From Lentisphaerota bacterium (GTDB lineage Bacteria > Verrucomicrobiota > Lentisphaeria > Victivallales > Victivallaceae): a stretch of DNA of 64,000 nt. The stretch is from NCBI GenBank assembly GCA_015061805.1, contig SUVV01000010.1:1-64000 (forward strand), given 5' to 3'. The notes beneath the pieces are model-generated. The model had not been told where the DNA came from. It did no database searches and saw only the letters and a list, made by a program, of their open reading frames with translations. Positions 1 through 8,027 of this stretch are shown piece after piece; within the stretch, counting starts at the first letter, position 1; every line of letters starts with the position of its first letter. Both the position numbers and the translations under genes were made by a program.

Positions 1-75
1 TCTCAAGCTTATCTAATATAGCACAAAGTTTGAATTCTACGCTATACTGACGCCGTTTCTTTTGTGTTTTCTCCA

Positions 76-122
76 TAAAAAAGTACACCTCAAAAGTTGT
101 GTCCAACTTTTGGGGTGCACTT
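76..122 (-). terminator. Intrinsic terminator of gdhA (IS-end-like hairpin)
   Basis: Two 19-nt arms (81-99 and 104-122) form a hairpin with a 4-nt loop, one mismatch and one G-U pair. On the minus strand it is followed by a U-run (plus-strand A-run 77-82) and lies 60 nt past the gdhA stop. A second 9-bp inverted repeat, ACGCCGTTT (50-58) and AAACGGCGT (130-138), encloses it and is followed on the plus strand by a T-run, so the structure could also stop transcription entering from the left. No gene is seen in 1-181. Confidence 0.6.
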
Positions 123-181
123 CATTTGCAAACGGCGTTTTTTATTTATGCCATACCGGCAGGATATATTGTATCGGAATA

Positions 182-1525
182 TCAGATACCGAGGTCGATC
201 ATCGCATCGGCGACCTTGCGGAATCCGGCGATGTTGGCACCCATGACGTAGTTGTCCGGTTCACCGAATTCAGCGGCGGCTTTCCGGGCGGAGTTGTGGA
301 TGTTGATCATGATCGACTGCAGACGGGAATCGACTTCGGAACTGTGCCAGTTGAGACGGATGGCATTCTGACTCATTTCCAGACCGCTGGTGGCGACACC
401 GCCGGCATTGGAGGCTTTTCCCGGAGCGAAAAGAACGCCCTGTTTCTGGAAATATTCCGTTGCGTCCAGAGTGGTGGGCATGTTGGCACCCTCGCAGACG
501 GCGAAACAACCGTTTTTGACCAGTTCTTTGGCATCGGCAAGATCAAGTTCATTCTGAGTGGCGCAGGGCAGAGCGATGTGACACGGAGCGAGCTGCCACG
601 GACGGCAATCCCGGTGGAATTCAACATTGGGAACCATCTTGGAATACTCTTCGATCCTGCCGCGGCGGACATTTTTCAATTCCTTGATCATCTCCAGTTT
701 CTCCAGAGTGATACCATCTTTGTCAATAACTGTTCCGTTGGAATCCGACATCGAAATCACGATCGCACCGAGCTGGATCGCTTTCTGCGCGGCGTACTGG
801 GCGACATTACCTGAACCGGAGATCAGCACCCGGCAGCCGACCATGTCGCGCTTGCGGGTGTTGAGCATTTCACTGGCAAAGTAGACACAGCCGAATCCGG
901 TCGCTTCCGGACGGATCTTACTGCCGCCCCAGTTGATACCCTTACCGGTAAGCACGCTGTCGTAGGAGTTGACGATGCTCTTGTACTGACCGAAAAGATA
1001 ACCGATCTCCCGGCTGCCGACACCGATATCACCGGCGGGAACGTCGACATTGGCACCGATGTGGCGGTAGAGTTCGCGCATGAAGTTCTGGCAGAACCCC
1101 ATCACTTCACGGGGGCTCTTGCCCTTGGGATTGAAATCAGAACCGCCCTTGGCACCGCCCAGCGGCAGTGTGGTCAGGCTGTTTTTGAAAATCTGTTCAA
1201 ATCCCAGAAACTTCAAAATACCCAGATTCACCGAGGGGTGAAAGCGCAAACCGCCCTTGTAAGGTCCGATCGCACTGTTGAACTGCACGCGATAACCGAT
1301 ATTGATCCGGATTTCGCCACTGTCATCGATCCAGGGCACTTTGAAAATGATCACCCGTTCCGGGATGACGATGCGTTCAAGTATTTTGAACTGCTTGTAC
1401 TTGGGTTCTGCATCGATCAGTTTATCAAGAGAACCAAGCACTTCGGTAACGCTCTGGATATACTCTTTTTCATGGGAATACTGACGGGTAAGGTCAGACA
1501 ACACTGTTGAGATATATGAATTCAT
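182..1525 (-). CDS. gdhA: Glutamate dehydrogenase, hexameric NAD(P)-dependent
   Basis: Interconverts glutamate and 2-oxoglutarate plus ammonium; a cytoplasmic nitrogen-assimilation enzyme. The 447-aa product has the usual length of hexameric GDH. Visible motifs are GPYKGGLRFHP with substrate Lys90, GGAKGGSD with catalytic Lys126, PAGDIGVG with Asp166, and the dinucleotide-binding GSGNVA at 237-242. The start at 1525 is chosen because GAGG lies 9 nt upstream; an in-frame ATG at 1540 overlaps this ribosome-binding site. It is a single-gene transcript with its own promoter (1563-1591) and a downstream hairpin terminator. Cofactor preference (NADP or NAD) cannot be settled by eye, though the overall pattern is that of the biosynthetic NADP type. 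Confidence 0.96.
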   Translation of the reverse strand: MNSYISTVLSDLTRQYSHEKEYIQSVTEVLGSLDKLIDAEPKYKQFKILERIVIPERVIIFKVPWIDDSGEIRINIGYRVQFNSAIGPYKGGLRFHPSVNLGILKFLGFEQIFKNSLTTLPLGGAKGGSDFNPKGKSPREVMGFCQNFMRELYRHIGANVDVPAGDIGVGSREIGYLFGQYKSIVNSYDSVLTGKGINWGGSKIRPEATGFGCVYFASEMLNTRKRDMVGCRVLISGSGNVAQYAAQKAIQLGAIVISMSDSNGTVIDKDGITLEKLEMIKELKNVRRGRIEEYSKMVPNVEFHRDCRPWQLAPCHIALPCATQNELDLADAKELVKNGCFAVCEGANMPTTLDATEYFQKQGVLFAPGKASNAGGVATSGLEMSQNAIRLNWHSSEVDSRLQSIMINIHNSARKAAAEFGEPDNYVMGANIAGFRKVADAMIDLGI

Positions 1526-1562
1526 TTTAGACAACCTCATTTTTTAATTGTGACATTTTTCT

Positions 1563-1591
1563 AATATAGCATTTTTAGCAGATTTTTTCAA
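1563..1591 (-). promoter_or_regulatory. gdhA promoter
   Basis: On the minus strand TTGAAA (1591-1586) and TATATT (1568-1563) are separated by 17 nt. The predicted transcription start is near 1556, about 30 nt before the chosen gdhA ATG. Confidence 0.8.
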
Positions 1592-1647
1592 TAGTACTGC
1601 TTTTGTTAAAAACAAGTTTTTAGCAAATTTTCTATACAGAAAACAGT

Positions 1648-1679
1648 ATAAATATCGATAAAAAATCATCGATATTTAT
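1648..1679. promoter_or_regulatory. 12-bp inverted repeat upstream of gdhA promoter
   Basis: ATAAATATCGAT (1648-1659) and its exact reverse complement (1668-1679) are separated by 8 nt. The centre lies about 108 bp upstream of the predicted gdhA transcription start, a position typical of an activator or remote operator. No regulator gene is adjacent, so the binding protein is unknown. Confidence 0.45.
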
Positions 1680-1726
1680 TTTACCAAAAAATGCGATTGC
1701 TGCAATTTTATTTCCATTCGCGGCAC

Positions 1727-1758
1727 AAAAAAAAGAGGACAGTTGTCAAACTGTCCTC
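1727..1758 (-). terminator. Intrinsic terminator after the Sel1 remnant
   Basis: A perfect 10-bp stem, GAGGACAGTT (1735-1744) with its complement at 1749-1758 and a 4-nt loop, is followed on the minus strand by eight U residues (plus-strand A-run 1727-1734). It lies 28 nt after the stop of the Sel1-repeat remnant. Confidence 0.8.
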
Positions 1759-1786
1759 CGGATAATCGGAAATATTTCAGTCGGTA

Positions 1787-1975
1787 TTATTTGAAAACCA
1801 GATACTTCTTGAAACGCGCCAATTCATCTTTCTGCTTGCCCGGATATCCCTGTCGGGAGGCTTTGCGGAACCATTCCACCGCCGTTTCATAATCCTGTTC
1901 GACGCCATTTTCCTTGTAGTAACAGACACCGAGTTCGTGCTGCGCCTTATCGAATCCCTTATTATATCCTCTTAA
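1787..1975 (-). pseudogene. Remnant of a Sel1-repeat protein
   Basis: The minus strand encodes about 60 residues ending in a stop at 1787. They include the Sel1-like repeat signature AQHELGVCYYKENGVEQDYE followed by AVEWFRKASRQGYPG. Sel1 repeats are alpha-helical solenoid units used in protein-protein contacts. No ATG, GTG or TTG start with a ribosome-binding site exists upstream; the frame runs into AT-rich sequence with a stop near 2020, so the 5' part of the gene is lost. The remnant still has a promoter-like TTGCAA-16-TATTTT ahead of it and a strong terminator behind it. It is probably a decayed gene end, although a short transcript of about 220 nt could still be made. Confidence 0.6.
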
Positions 1976-2106
1976 AATAGCATTATTTTTTACTATTGCA
2001 AGTTGCAGTAAAATATTTCAAAAATTTTTCATCAGAGAAAAACATGGTAAAATTCTGAAAAAACTGACAAATCCGAAGAAAAACGCGTTTTTTTTGTATT
2101 TCACAG

Positions 2107-2135
2107 TTGCAAATTCACCAAACATGGGTTATATT
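2107..2135 (+). promoter_or_regulatory. Promoter of the Leu-Gly-Tyr tRNA array
   Basis: TTGCAA (2107-2112) and TATATT (2130-2135) are separated by 17 nt and lie 39 nt before the first tRNA. The hexamers are identical to those of the pnp promoter. Confidence 0.8.
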
Positions 2136-2174
2136 TAGAAACAGACCCGGATAATAACGGGTTGGCTGAAATAT

Positions 2175-2259
2175 GCCGACGTGGCGGAATTGGCAGACGC
2201 GCACGGTTCAGGTCCGTGTGCCGCAAGGCTTGTGGGTTCGACTCCCACCGTCGGTACCA
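2175..2259 (+). tRNA. tRNA-Leu (CAG)
   Basis: An 85-nt cloverleaf with acceptor pairing GCCGACG/CGTCGGT, anticodon arm CACGG-ttCAGgt-CCGTG, a long variable arm typical of class II tRNA, T-arm GTGGG/CCCAC and an encoded CCA end. It is the first gene of a three-tRNA array. Confidence 0.96.
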
Positions 2260-2263
2260 AATT

Positions 2264-2337
2264 GCGGGTATGGCATATCGGCTGTGCACCAGCCTTCCAA
2301 GCTGGTTAGAGGGGTTCGACCCCCCTTACCCGCTCCA
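2264..2337 (+). tRNA. tRNA-Gly (TCC)
   Basis: A 74-nt cloverleaf with acceptor GCGGGTA/TACCCGC, anticodon loop CTTCCAA (anticodon TCC), T-arm AGGGG/CCCCT and encoded CCA. It starts four nucleotides after tRNA-Leu. Confidence 0.96.
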
Positions 2338-2339
2338 CT

Positions 2340-2424
2340 GGTGGGATTCCCGAGTGGCTAAAGGGGGCAGACTGTAAATCTGCTAGCAGCGCTTTCGGTG
2401 GTTCGAATCCACCTCCCACCACCA
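2340..2424 (+). tRNA. tRNA-Tyr (GTA)
   Basis: An 85-nt class II cloverleaf with acceptor GGTGGGA/TCCCACC, anticodon arm GCAGA-ctGTAaa-TCTGC, a long variable arm and encoded CCA. It is separated from tRNA-Gly by only two nucleotides, so the three are surely processed from one transcript. Confidence 0.96.
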
Positions 2425-2463
2425 TTTTTGACAAATCATTCGCCGGAATCCACTTTCCGGCAA

Positions 2464-2508
2464 ATAAAAATACGCTGTTTCAAAACATTCGTTTTGACAG
2501 CGTTTTTA
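2464..2508 (+). terminator. Terminator after the tRNA array
   Basis: CGCTGT and CAAAAC (2473-2486) pair with GTTTTG and ACAGCG (2491-2502) around a 4-nt loop with a small bulge, followed by TTTTTATTT. The A-rich left side makes it potentially bidirectional. Confidence 0.75.
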
Positions 2509-2514
2509 TTTACC

Positions 2515-2730
2515 GTTGCGCTTCGCGCCTCCCATCTGCCGATGGGAGTGGATTCCTTGGGGTGGTTGCATTGCGCTTCGCGACCTTTCGGTCTGCGATG
2601 CTCATGCTCGTCGGCGCTTCGCGCCTCCGTCGAATCCACCTGTTTACAATACAGGGGAGGACGGCGGAGCAGGAGTATGCGCAAGCATTGTTGGAGTCGA
2701 AACACCTGGTTCGACAGCGCAAAGCGATGT
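2515..2730. repeat. Palindrome-rich non-coding region
   Basis: This GC-rich stretch is open in several frames at once but shows no ribosome-binding site or recognisable protein. It contains small hairpins: CTCCCATC/GATGGGAG near 2529-2548, GCGCTTCGCG three times (near 2519, 2573 and 2615), GACCTTTCGGTC near 2582, and a distant inverted pair GTGGATTC/GAATCCAC enclosing about 75 nt. It abuts palindromic element copy A and resembles the hairpin arrays beside copies B and C. Confidence 0.5.
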
Positions 2731-2892
2731 GCGCGAGTAAGGATATGATGATTTTATATCTCCTGTTTGCGACCAACGGGAGCAAACATATCCCGCTTTT
2801 TTTGAAAAGGGATGGGGGTTCGGGGGAAGGGAAAAACTTTTTTTCTCGTGAAAAAAAGTTTTTCCCTTCCCCCGGGCATCTCCCTTATCGGG
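2731..2892 (+). repeat. Palindromic element, copy A
   Basis: This copy has the conserved block GCGAGTAAGGATATGATG (2733-2750) and GCGACCAACGGGAGCAAAC, then CCGCTTTTTTTGAAAAGGG. Next is a 52-nt palindrome (2822-2873) with perfect 24-bp arms and a TCGT loop, and the end CCCTTATCGGG. It finishes 4 nt past the stop of the CBM9-like gene and lies antisense to it. The rightward hairpin could terminate that transcript. Confidence 0.85.
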
Positions 2893-2895
2893 AAT

Positions 2896-4128
2896 TCAGA
2901 GTGCCGGAGTGATCAGGAGCTGGATCAGCTGGTCAGTTTTGCCGTTGGGAGTATTGAGCGTAACTTTGAGCTGATATTTTCCGGGCTTGAGACCGGAAGT
3001 GGGCAGAGCGAGGAAAAATTCTCCTGCTGCCGGTTTGAATTCGCGGCGGGCGACGATCGCTTTACCATCGCAGATTTCCATGCCGATATTGACATTTTCC
3101 GGTTTGACATAGAGCCGGGAGAAGATATTGAGATCTCTGCCGCTGACGGCAACCGGGAAAGAATTGGCAAGTTCCAGCGGCACATTGTAGTTGATGGTGT
3201 TGGTCCACACATCGGTAACAGTGCCGTCATTACCGCGGAAAAGCACGCGAACTGCGCGGCTTCCGGGTTCAGTTTCGTTGTAGGAAAGGGTGATTTTTTC
3301 AGTTTTGCCCGGCTGGAGAGTGACCGCTTTTTTGGCAAGAATTTTTTCTCCGCCGGCTTTTTCGCTGGCGAATTCCAAAGTACCGGCAATTGCTTTTTTA
3401 GCGGTAACGGTACAAATGGCATCGTTGGCACCGGTCAGCGGAGTGCTGTGAGCGACCGCACCTTCGACCGCCGCCGGAACAACATTGAGTTTGCCGAAGC
3501 GGAAGAAATTAGCAGAAAGAGAAAGGTTCTTTTCCGTATTTTTCGCCAGCACGAAGCGTCCCCAGGGGGCGATGTTGCGGCGGCGGGTGAGGTTCATGGC
3601 GATCTCGCGGTCTTTCATTTCTTTGATGCCGAATGTCTTCCACGGGATTTCCAGAGAGACCACGAAGTTGTCATCGTTATAAGTGATGCGATGGTTCCAG
3701 TAACCGTTCCAGGTAATGGTGTTGACATACTTCGGGTCGCGCCAGATCAATTCGGCACCATCATTGTGGATGTCGGTTACGAATTGATACGCCCGGGTGG
3801 TTCCGTCGAGCAGATCGACAAAGAGTTCAACGCAGTCGTTGACCCAGCAGGTGGAATCGTGCTTGCCGAAACGGAGCTGGGAACGCGCTTCGTTGATATT
3901 GGGTTCACTGCATTCGACCCGGACATACAGGCGATTGTCATCGTACATGAAGCGGGCCTGAGTGGCGATGGGGGGTTCCCCCGGCTGCATCCAGCGGTGG
4001 AACTTCATCGCAGGAACTTTGTTCCAATCCAACGTGGAGGGGTTGCCTTTGGGGATGGAAACCGTTTCAGCGGCAAAAGCGGAGACAACGGCAACAAGAG
4101 CAGTAATTAAAACGGTAATTTTTTTCAT
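2896..4128 (-). CDS. Secreted CBM9-like carbohydrate-binding protein
   Basis: A 410-residue exported protein whose signal peptide begins MKKITVLITALVAVVSAFAA. The first half matches the carbohydrate-binding family 9 / DOMON-like fold, with the DDNRLYVRVECSEP strand and the CWVNDCVELFVD signature; such modules bind sugars and often occur in polysaccharide-degrading bacteria. The second half has a beta-sandwich look and no catalytic motif I recognise. The gene lies 20 nt after the DUF4091 gene and is surely co-transcribed with it, so it probably assists that enzyme. The start is uncertain: an in-frame GTG at 4137 sits closer to the AGGA ribosome-binding site than the ATG chosen here. Confidence 0.75.
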   Translation of the reverse strand: MKKITVLITALVAVVSAFAAETVSIPKGNPSTLDWNKVPAMKFHRWMQPGEPPIATQARFMYDDNRLYVRVECSEPNINEARSQLRFGKHDSTCWVNDCVELFVDLLDGTTRAYQFVTDIHNDGAELIWRDPKYVNTITWNGYWNHRITYNDDNFVVSLEIPWKTFGIKEMKDREIAMNLTRRRNIAPWGRFVLAKNTEKNLSLSANFFRFGKLNVVPAAVEGAVAHSTPLTGANDAICTVTAKKAIAGTLEFASEKAGGEKILAKKAVTLQPGKTEKITLSYNETEPGSRAVRVLFRGNDGTVTDVWTNTINYNVPLELANSFPVAVSGRDLNIFSRLYVKPENVNIGMEICDGKAIVARREFKPAAGEFFLALPTSGLKPGKYQLKVTLNTPNGKTDQLIQLLITPAL

Positions 4129-4148
4129 GATGTTCACTTGTTCCTGAA

Positions 4149-6632
4149 TTATTTTGCTTCCAGTTTCATGATGGCATCGGCGATGAGCATACGGAGATTG
4201 TCAGCGGTGGTATTGTTGAACTTCTGTTTGGAAGTAATACCGTTGCTGCCGGCGAGCGACTCACTGGCGTAGGGGATGCTGTCGATGAGTTCTTTCATCA
4301 TTTTTTCGGCTTCGGCGGCAGATTCAGTGCGTCCGGCTTTTTTGGCGCGTTCAATGGCGCACTTGAGGGTGTAGAGGTATTTGTAGTCGGTGATGCCTTC
4401 ACGCAGACCTTCGTAGCCGACGGTGAAAATATTGACCTTTTCCCCGGCTTTGGGTTTCCTGGAAGCGGCGTAGGCAAGCAGATATTTTTTGCCGCTCTGG
4501 AAGTGGTCGACCGGGTAGCCGGGTTCCTGGAAAGTGTAGGCGAGGTGACCGATAACACCGAGTTTGTATGAGAGGAAACCTGCCAGCAGACGGTTGGGCA
4601 TCAGACCGCCTTCCTGACCGCGGTAGGAACCGCCGCCGAGGTAGATGTATTTGACATTTTTGCGTTTGCCGATCTCGGTCAGCCGACGGTGGGAATCGGC
4701 ATTGGTTCCGATGAACATGTTGTTGGAAATATCGATGTGTTCACCGATATCGTCCACCCGTTCCGGGGGATAGATGGTGGCGACGGATTTGAATCCGGCT
4801 TCTTTGCACAGCCGGAACTGCCAGATGGCACTGGCGAAAGTATCTTTGTGCAAGTGGGCTTCGTCATGGCCGAGATAATACCAGTCATTGTAACCGGGGG
4901 CGCCATATTTTTTGATCAGTGCATCGTAGCGGCGCAGAACATTTTTGAAGCCTTCGCGCAATTCGGGGAATTCAAACCAGAATTTCTCCACGCCATTCTT
5001 TTTATAACGGAGTTTGGTCACACGCTGATAACCGGCTTCCTCTGCGGCGCGGCGTTCAGCCTGAATACCGGCAACGATGAGCGGGCCGTTCATACCGATC
5101 TTCTTACGGGCAGTCTGGATCTTGGACATAGCCGGATCGAGACTCATGCCGTTGTTGAAGTGGATACCGTTCATGCCGTAGTCGGTCATATCGCGGAGAT
5201 AACGTTCATAGACCGGCATGGGGTAGTTGCGTTTCAAGTTGACGTAGGCGTTGCTGTAGGTCGCCCAGAACATGTTGGCAGGCTCTTCCAGTTTGAAGGG
5301 CAGCACCCGGAGCGAAATCGGCAGCGAAATGGATTTTTCTCCGCAGTCGATGGTGATGTTTCCGCTGTAGATGCCGGGTTTCTGGTTTGCCGCGATCCTG
5401 GACTGAAACCAGAAAATCCGGTTGTAAGAACCTTCACCTGCGGCATATTGACCGGAAAGCGGCAGGATCCGTTCCGGAATATTCATGTAGTTGCAGCTGC
5501 TGCTGGGATAATCATCAAAGGTGATGGCGTTGAGGGCGATATCTTTGGCGGCAATGACCGCCTCACCACCGTTGAGTTTGAGGTCGGTGACTTTGGCTCC
5601 GCCGATGCGGCGGCTTCCGACCGGATTGTGAACGGTGAAATACCAGATCGCATATTCGCCGGGAGTGGTGAAGGTGTGACTGACATCGATGAGTTCATGT
5701 TTCTGGGGGATGCTGTCGTTGTAAGTCATGCGGATCGGGCGGCGGAAAACGACCGGAGTGGAGTATTCCACTTTGGGATCGGGCTTGGAATTGCGGGGTT
5801 CAAAGAAGGCCTTGCTGTTACCGATCATCCGCTGTTTGGGGAGTTCCCCTTTGAGATCGCTGAAACTGAAATATTTGAGTTTCAGCGGTTTATTAAAAGT
5901 GATGGAAACGTAGAAAGGATCAGCCTTGGGCTGAACCAGCAGAGTGATGACCTGGGGTTTGCCGGGAATCATTTCGACATTCTTGCTGTTTGAGGAGCGG
6001 AAACGGCGTCCTTTTTCTTTCCACGAACACCGGAGTGTGACCGTCTGGCTCTCATCGGAAACCGCTTCCAGTTCGATCTTGTAGGCCTGATTGGGTTTGA
6101 GGCTGCGCAAAGTGGCGGAAATATAAGAGGATTTGCTATTGGGAGTGAGGATGGCGCCGCCTTCGGGATTGGCTTCGACACGGCATTTGGAGGTATCCCA
6201 GGAAGGCATGGGGGTCGACTTCCAGATCGGAGTCGAGGGAATCTCCACATCGTAGGTGTCGGTGACAAAAGTCACCGGTTTGGTACCGGCAACACCGGAG
6301 AATTTAAGGGTGTATTCACCGGCGATGGGGGTCGGGACCCAGATGCCGCCTTTGCACTTGGTGTCGACCTGAATGGTCTTGCCCTGCGGGTTGATGACCT
6401 CCAGTTTTTTAATGGCTTCCGAACCGGCGGAGTAGCGCAGACGCCAGCGGGTACCGAAAGCGAGCTGCTTTTCCGCTTTGCTCCACTCACCGGCGGGCGC
6501 ATCATATTTAATCCAGATGGTACGTTTCAGCGGCAGTTCAAACCGGTCAAAGAAATGTTTTTTGCCCGATTCGGCTGCAACTGCCATGATGCAGAGCATG
6601 GTCAACGCAGTTGCCGACAACAGTTTTTTCAT
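4149..6632 (-). CDS. Secreted DUF4091-type glycoside hydrolase-like protein
   Basis: An 827-aa exported protein with signal peptide MKKLLSATALTMLCIMAVAA. After N-terminal beta-sandwich regions comes GIYSGNITIDCGEKSISLP leading into a TIM-barrel-like part, then GHDEAHLH, and near the end EGLREGITDYKYLYTL. This order is typical of DUF4091 proteins, related to GH123-like hydrolases. The acidic pair in GHDEAHLH is a reasonable candidate for the active site. The substrate is unknown. The start at 6632 has a strong AAAGGAG six nt upstream; an upstream in-frame start at 6701 lies within the promoter region and lacks a site. It is the first gene of a two-gene operon with the CBM9-like protein. Confidence 0.75.
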   Translation of the reverse strand: MKKLLSATALTMLCIMAVAAESGKKHFFDRFELPLKRTIWIKYDAPAGEWSKAEKQLAFGTRWRLRYSAGSEAIKKLEVINPQGKTIQVDTKCKGGIWVPTPIAGEYTLKFSGVAGTKPVTFVTDTYDVEIPSTPIWKSTPMPSWDTSKCRVEANPEGGAILTPNSKSSYISATLRSLKPNQAYKIELEAVSDESQTVTLRCSWKEKGRRFRSSNSKNVEMIPGKPQVITLLVQPKADPFYVSITFNKPLKLKYFSFSDLKGELPKQRMIGNSKAFFEPRNSKPDPKVEYSTPVVFRRPIRMTYNDSIPQKHELIDVSHTFTTPGEYAIWYFTVHNPVGSRRIGGAKVTDLKLNGGEAVIAAKDIALNAITFDDYPSSSCNYMNIPERILPLSGQYAAGEGSYNRIFWFQSRIAANQKPGIYSGNITIDCGEKSISLPISLRVLPFKLEEPANMFWATYSNAYVNLKRNYPMPVYERYLRDMTDYGMNGIHFNNGMSLDPAMSKIQTARKKIGMNGPLIVAGIQAERRAAEEAGYQRVTKLRYKKNGVEKFWFEFPELREGFKNVLRRYDALIKKYGAPGYNDWYYLGHDEAHLHKDTFASAIWQFRLCKEAGFKSVATIYPPERVDDIGEHIDISNNMFIGTNADSHRRLTEIGKRKNVKYIYLGGGSYRGQEGGLMPNRLLAGFLSYKLGVIGHLAYTFQEPGYPVDHFQSGKKYLLAYAASRKPKAGEKVNIFTVGYEGLREGITDYKYLYTLKCAIERAKKAGRTESAAEAEKMMKELIDSIPYASESLAGSNGITSKQKFNNTTADNLRMLIADAIMKLEAK

Positions 6633-6691
6633 AAAATTCTCCTTTGGTAAATGTTGTTTACAAACAGCATAATTATTCATACGGCGGTATA

Positions 6692-6720
6692 AGTATAGCA
6701 CTGATTCATAAAATATGCAA
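6692..6720 (-). promoter_or_regulatory. Promoter of the DUF4091-CBM9 operon
   Basis: On the minus strand TTGCAT (6720-6715) and TATACT (6697-6692) have 17-nt spacing, giving a start near 6685 and a leader of about 50 nt. The rest of the gap to 6845 is AT-rich and holds no further feature I can support. Confidence 0.7.
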
Positions 6721-6845
6721 GTATTTTTAGTTTATTCCCCTTGTAATACACGAATATTGCATTATTTTTTAATGTTGTCGAACCGGGAAAACTGATGAAA
6801 CCGGATTTTTTGATTTCAGAACAATTTTTGTGAAAGGATCTGCTG

Positions 6846-8027
6846 ATGAAAGTCGATGTTCTGGAATACTATTCCAAAGCGGAATGGAGCGCCATCAAAA
6901 GCGAAAGCTCCAAACATGAAACCCCCTGTGTCATCATCGATCTTGATATCGTTAAACGCAAATATCAGGAACTTGGAGAACATTTTCCGTTTTCCAAAAT
7001 CTACTATGCAGTAAAAGCCAACCCGGCGATACCGGTACTGGAACTTCTGCGCGACCTCGGTTCCAACTTTGATATCGCGTCACGCTACGAACTCGACCGC
7101 ATCCTGTCGCTGGGGGTATCTCCTGACCGTATCAGTTACGGCAATACCATCAAAAAACGCGCCGACATCCGCTATTTTTATGAAAAGGGCGTGCGGCTGT
7201 TTGCTACTGACAGCGAACCTGACCTGCGGAATATCGCCAAAGAAGCTCCCGGAGCAAGAGTCTTCTGCCGGATCCTGACCGAAGGAAGTTCCACTGCCGA
7301 CTGGCCGCTTTCGCGGAAGTTCGGCTGTCACCCGGATATGGCGATCGATCTGCTGGTACTGGCAAAGGATCTGGGATTGGTTCCGGCAGGTATATCTTTC
7401 CATGTGGGTTCCCAGCAGCGGGAGATCGGAGCGTGGGACTCTGCGATAGCCAAGGTACGCTACATCTACGACTACCTCGAAAGCGAAGGTATTCATCTGA
7501 CTTTGATCAATATGGGCGGCGGTTTCCCGGCTAACTACATCAGCAAGACCAACTCCATGGATGTTTACGCCAGTGAAATCACCCGGTATCTGACCGAAGA
7601 CTTCGGCGACGACCTGCCGGAGATCATCCTCGAACCGGGCCGTTCTCTGGTCGGCGAATCCGGAGTCATTGTCAGCGAAGTGGTGCTGGTCAGCAAGAAA
7701 TCTTCCACCGGTCTTGACCGCTGGCTCTATCTGGATGTCGGCAAATTCAACGGCCTGATCGAAACCTGGGACGAAAGCATCAAATATCCGCTCTACTGCG
7801 AAGCCAGAGGCGACGATTGCGAAGACTACATCATCGCCGGTCCCACCTGCGACAGTCAGGATATCATGTATGAATTCTACCGCAATCCGCTGCCCTCCTA
7901 CATCAAACCGGGCGACCGGGTCTACTGGCTGAGCTGCGGGGCATACACCTCAAGTTACGCTTCGGTCGAATTCAACGGTTTCCCTCCGATACCGACCTAC
8001 TTTGTCAACTCCGGTTCAGTCGAATAA
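6846..8027 (+). CDS. PLP-dependent ornithine/lysine decarboxylase, fold III
   Basis: Decarboxylates ornithine (possibly also lysine or a related basic amino acid) to the diamine, the entry to polyamine synthesis. The 393-aa protein is an alanine-racemase-fold enzyme. Lys57 in YYAVKANP binds PLP; HVGSQ (186-190), GGGFP and EPGR (263-266) are conserved. Cys335 in GPTCDSQD is the catalytic cysteine contributed across the dimer, and GAYTSSYASVEFNGF closes the barrel. These features match the eukaryote-like ornithine decarboxylase group rather than diaminopimelate decarboxylase. A GAAAGGA site precedes the ATG. The stop overlaps that of convergent cysK by 12 bp. Confidence 0.9.
   Translation: MKVDVLEYYSKAEWSAIKSESSKHETPCVIIDLDIVKRKYQELGEHFPFSKIYYAVKANPAIPVLELLRDLGSNFDIASRYELDRILSLGVSPDRISYGNTIKKRADIRYFYEKGVRLFATDSEPDLRNIAKEAPGARVFCRILTEGSSTADWPLSRKFGCHPDMAIDLLVLAKDLGLVPAGISFHVGSQQREIGAWDSAIAKVRYIYDYLESEGIHLTLINMGGGFPANYISKTNSMDVYASEITRYLTEDFGDDLPEIILEPGRSLVGESGVIVSEVVLVSKKSSTGLDRWLYLDVGKFNGLIETWDESIKYPLYCEARGDDCEDYIIAGPTCDSQDIMYEFYRNPLPSYIKPGDRVYWLSCGAYTSSYASVEFNGFPPIPTYFVNSGSVE

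Noticed and set aside
182-1540. Glutamine or other riboswitch in the gdhA leader
   Set aside because: The predicted leader is only about 30 nt, too short for an aptamer.
2398-2912. Several overlapping open frames of 70-116 codons on both strands
   Set aside because: They coincide with GC-rich palindromic repeats, lack ribosome-binding sites and encode no recognisable protein; the region is non-coding repeat DNA.
2812-4110. Long open frame opposite the CBM9-like gene (and similar long frames opposite gdhA, pnp, DUF4838 and others)
   Set aside because: These are antisense shadows created by codon bias; the opposite strand encodes recognisable protein families with signal peptides or motifs.
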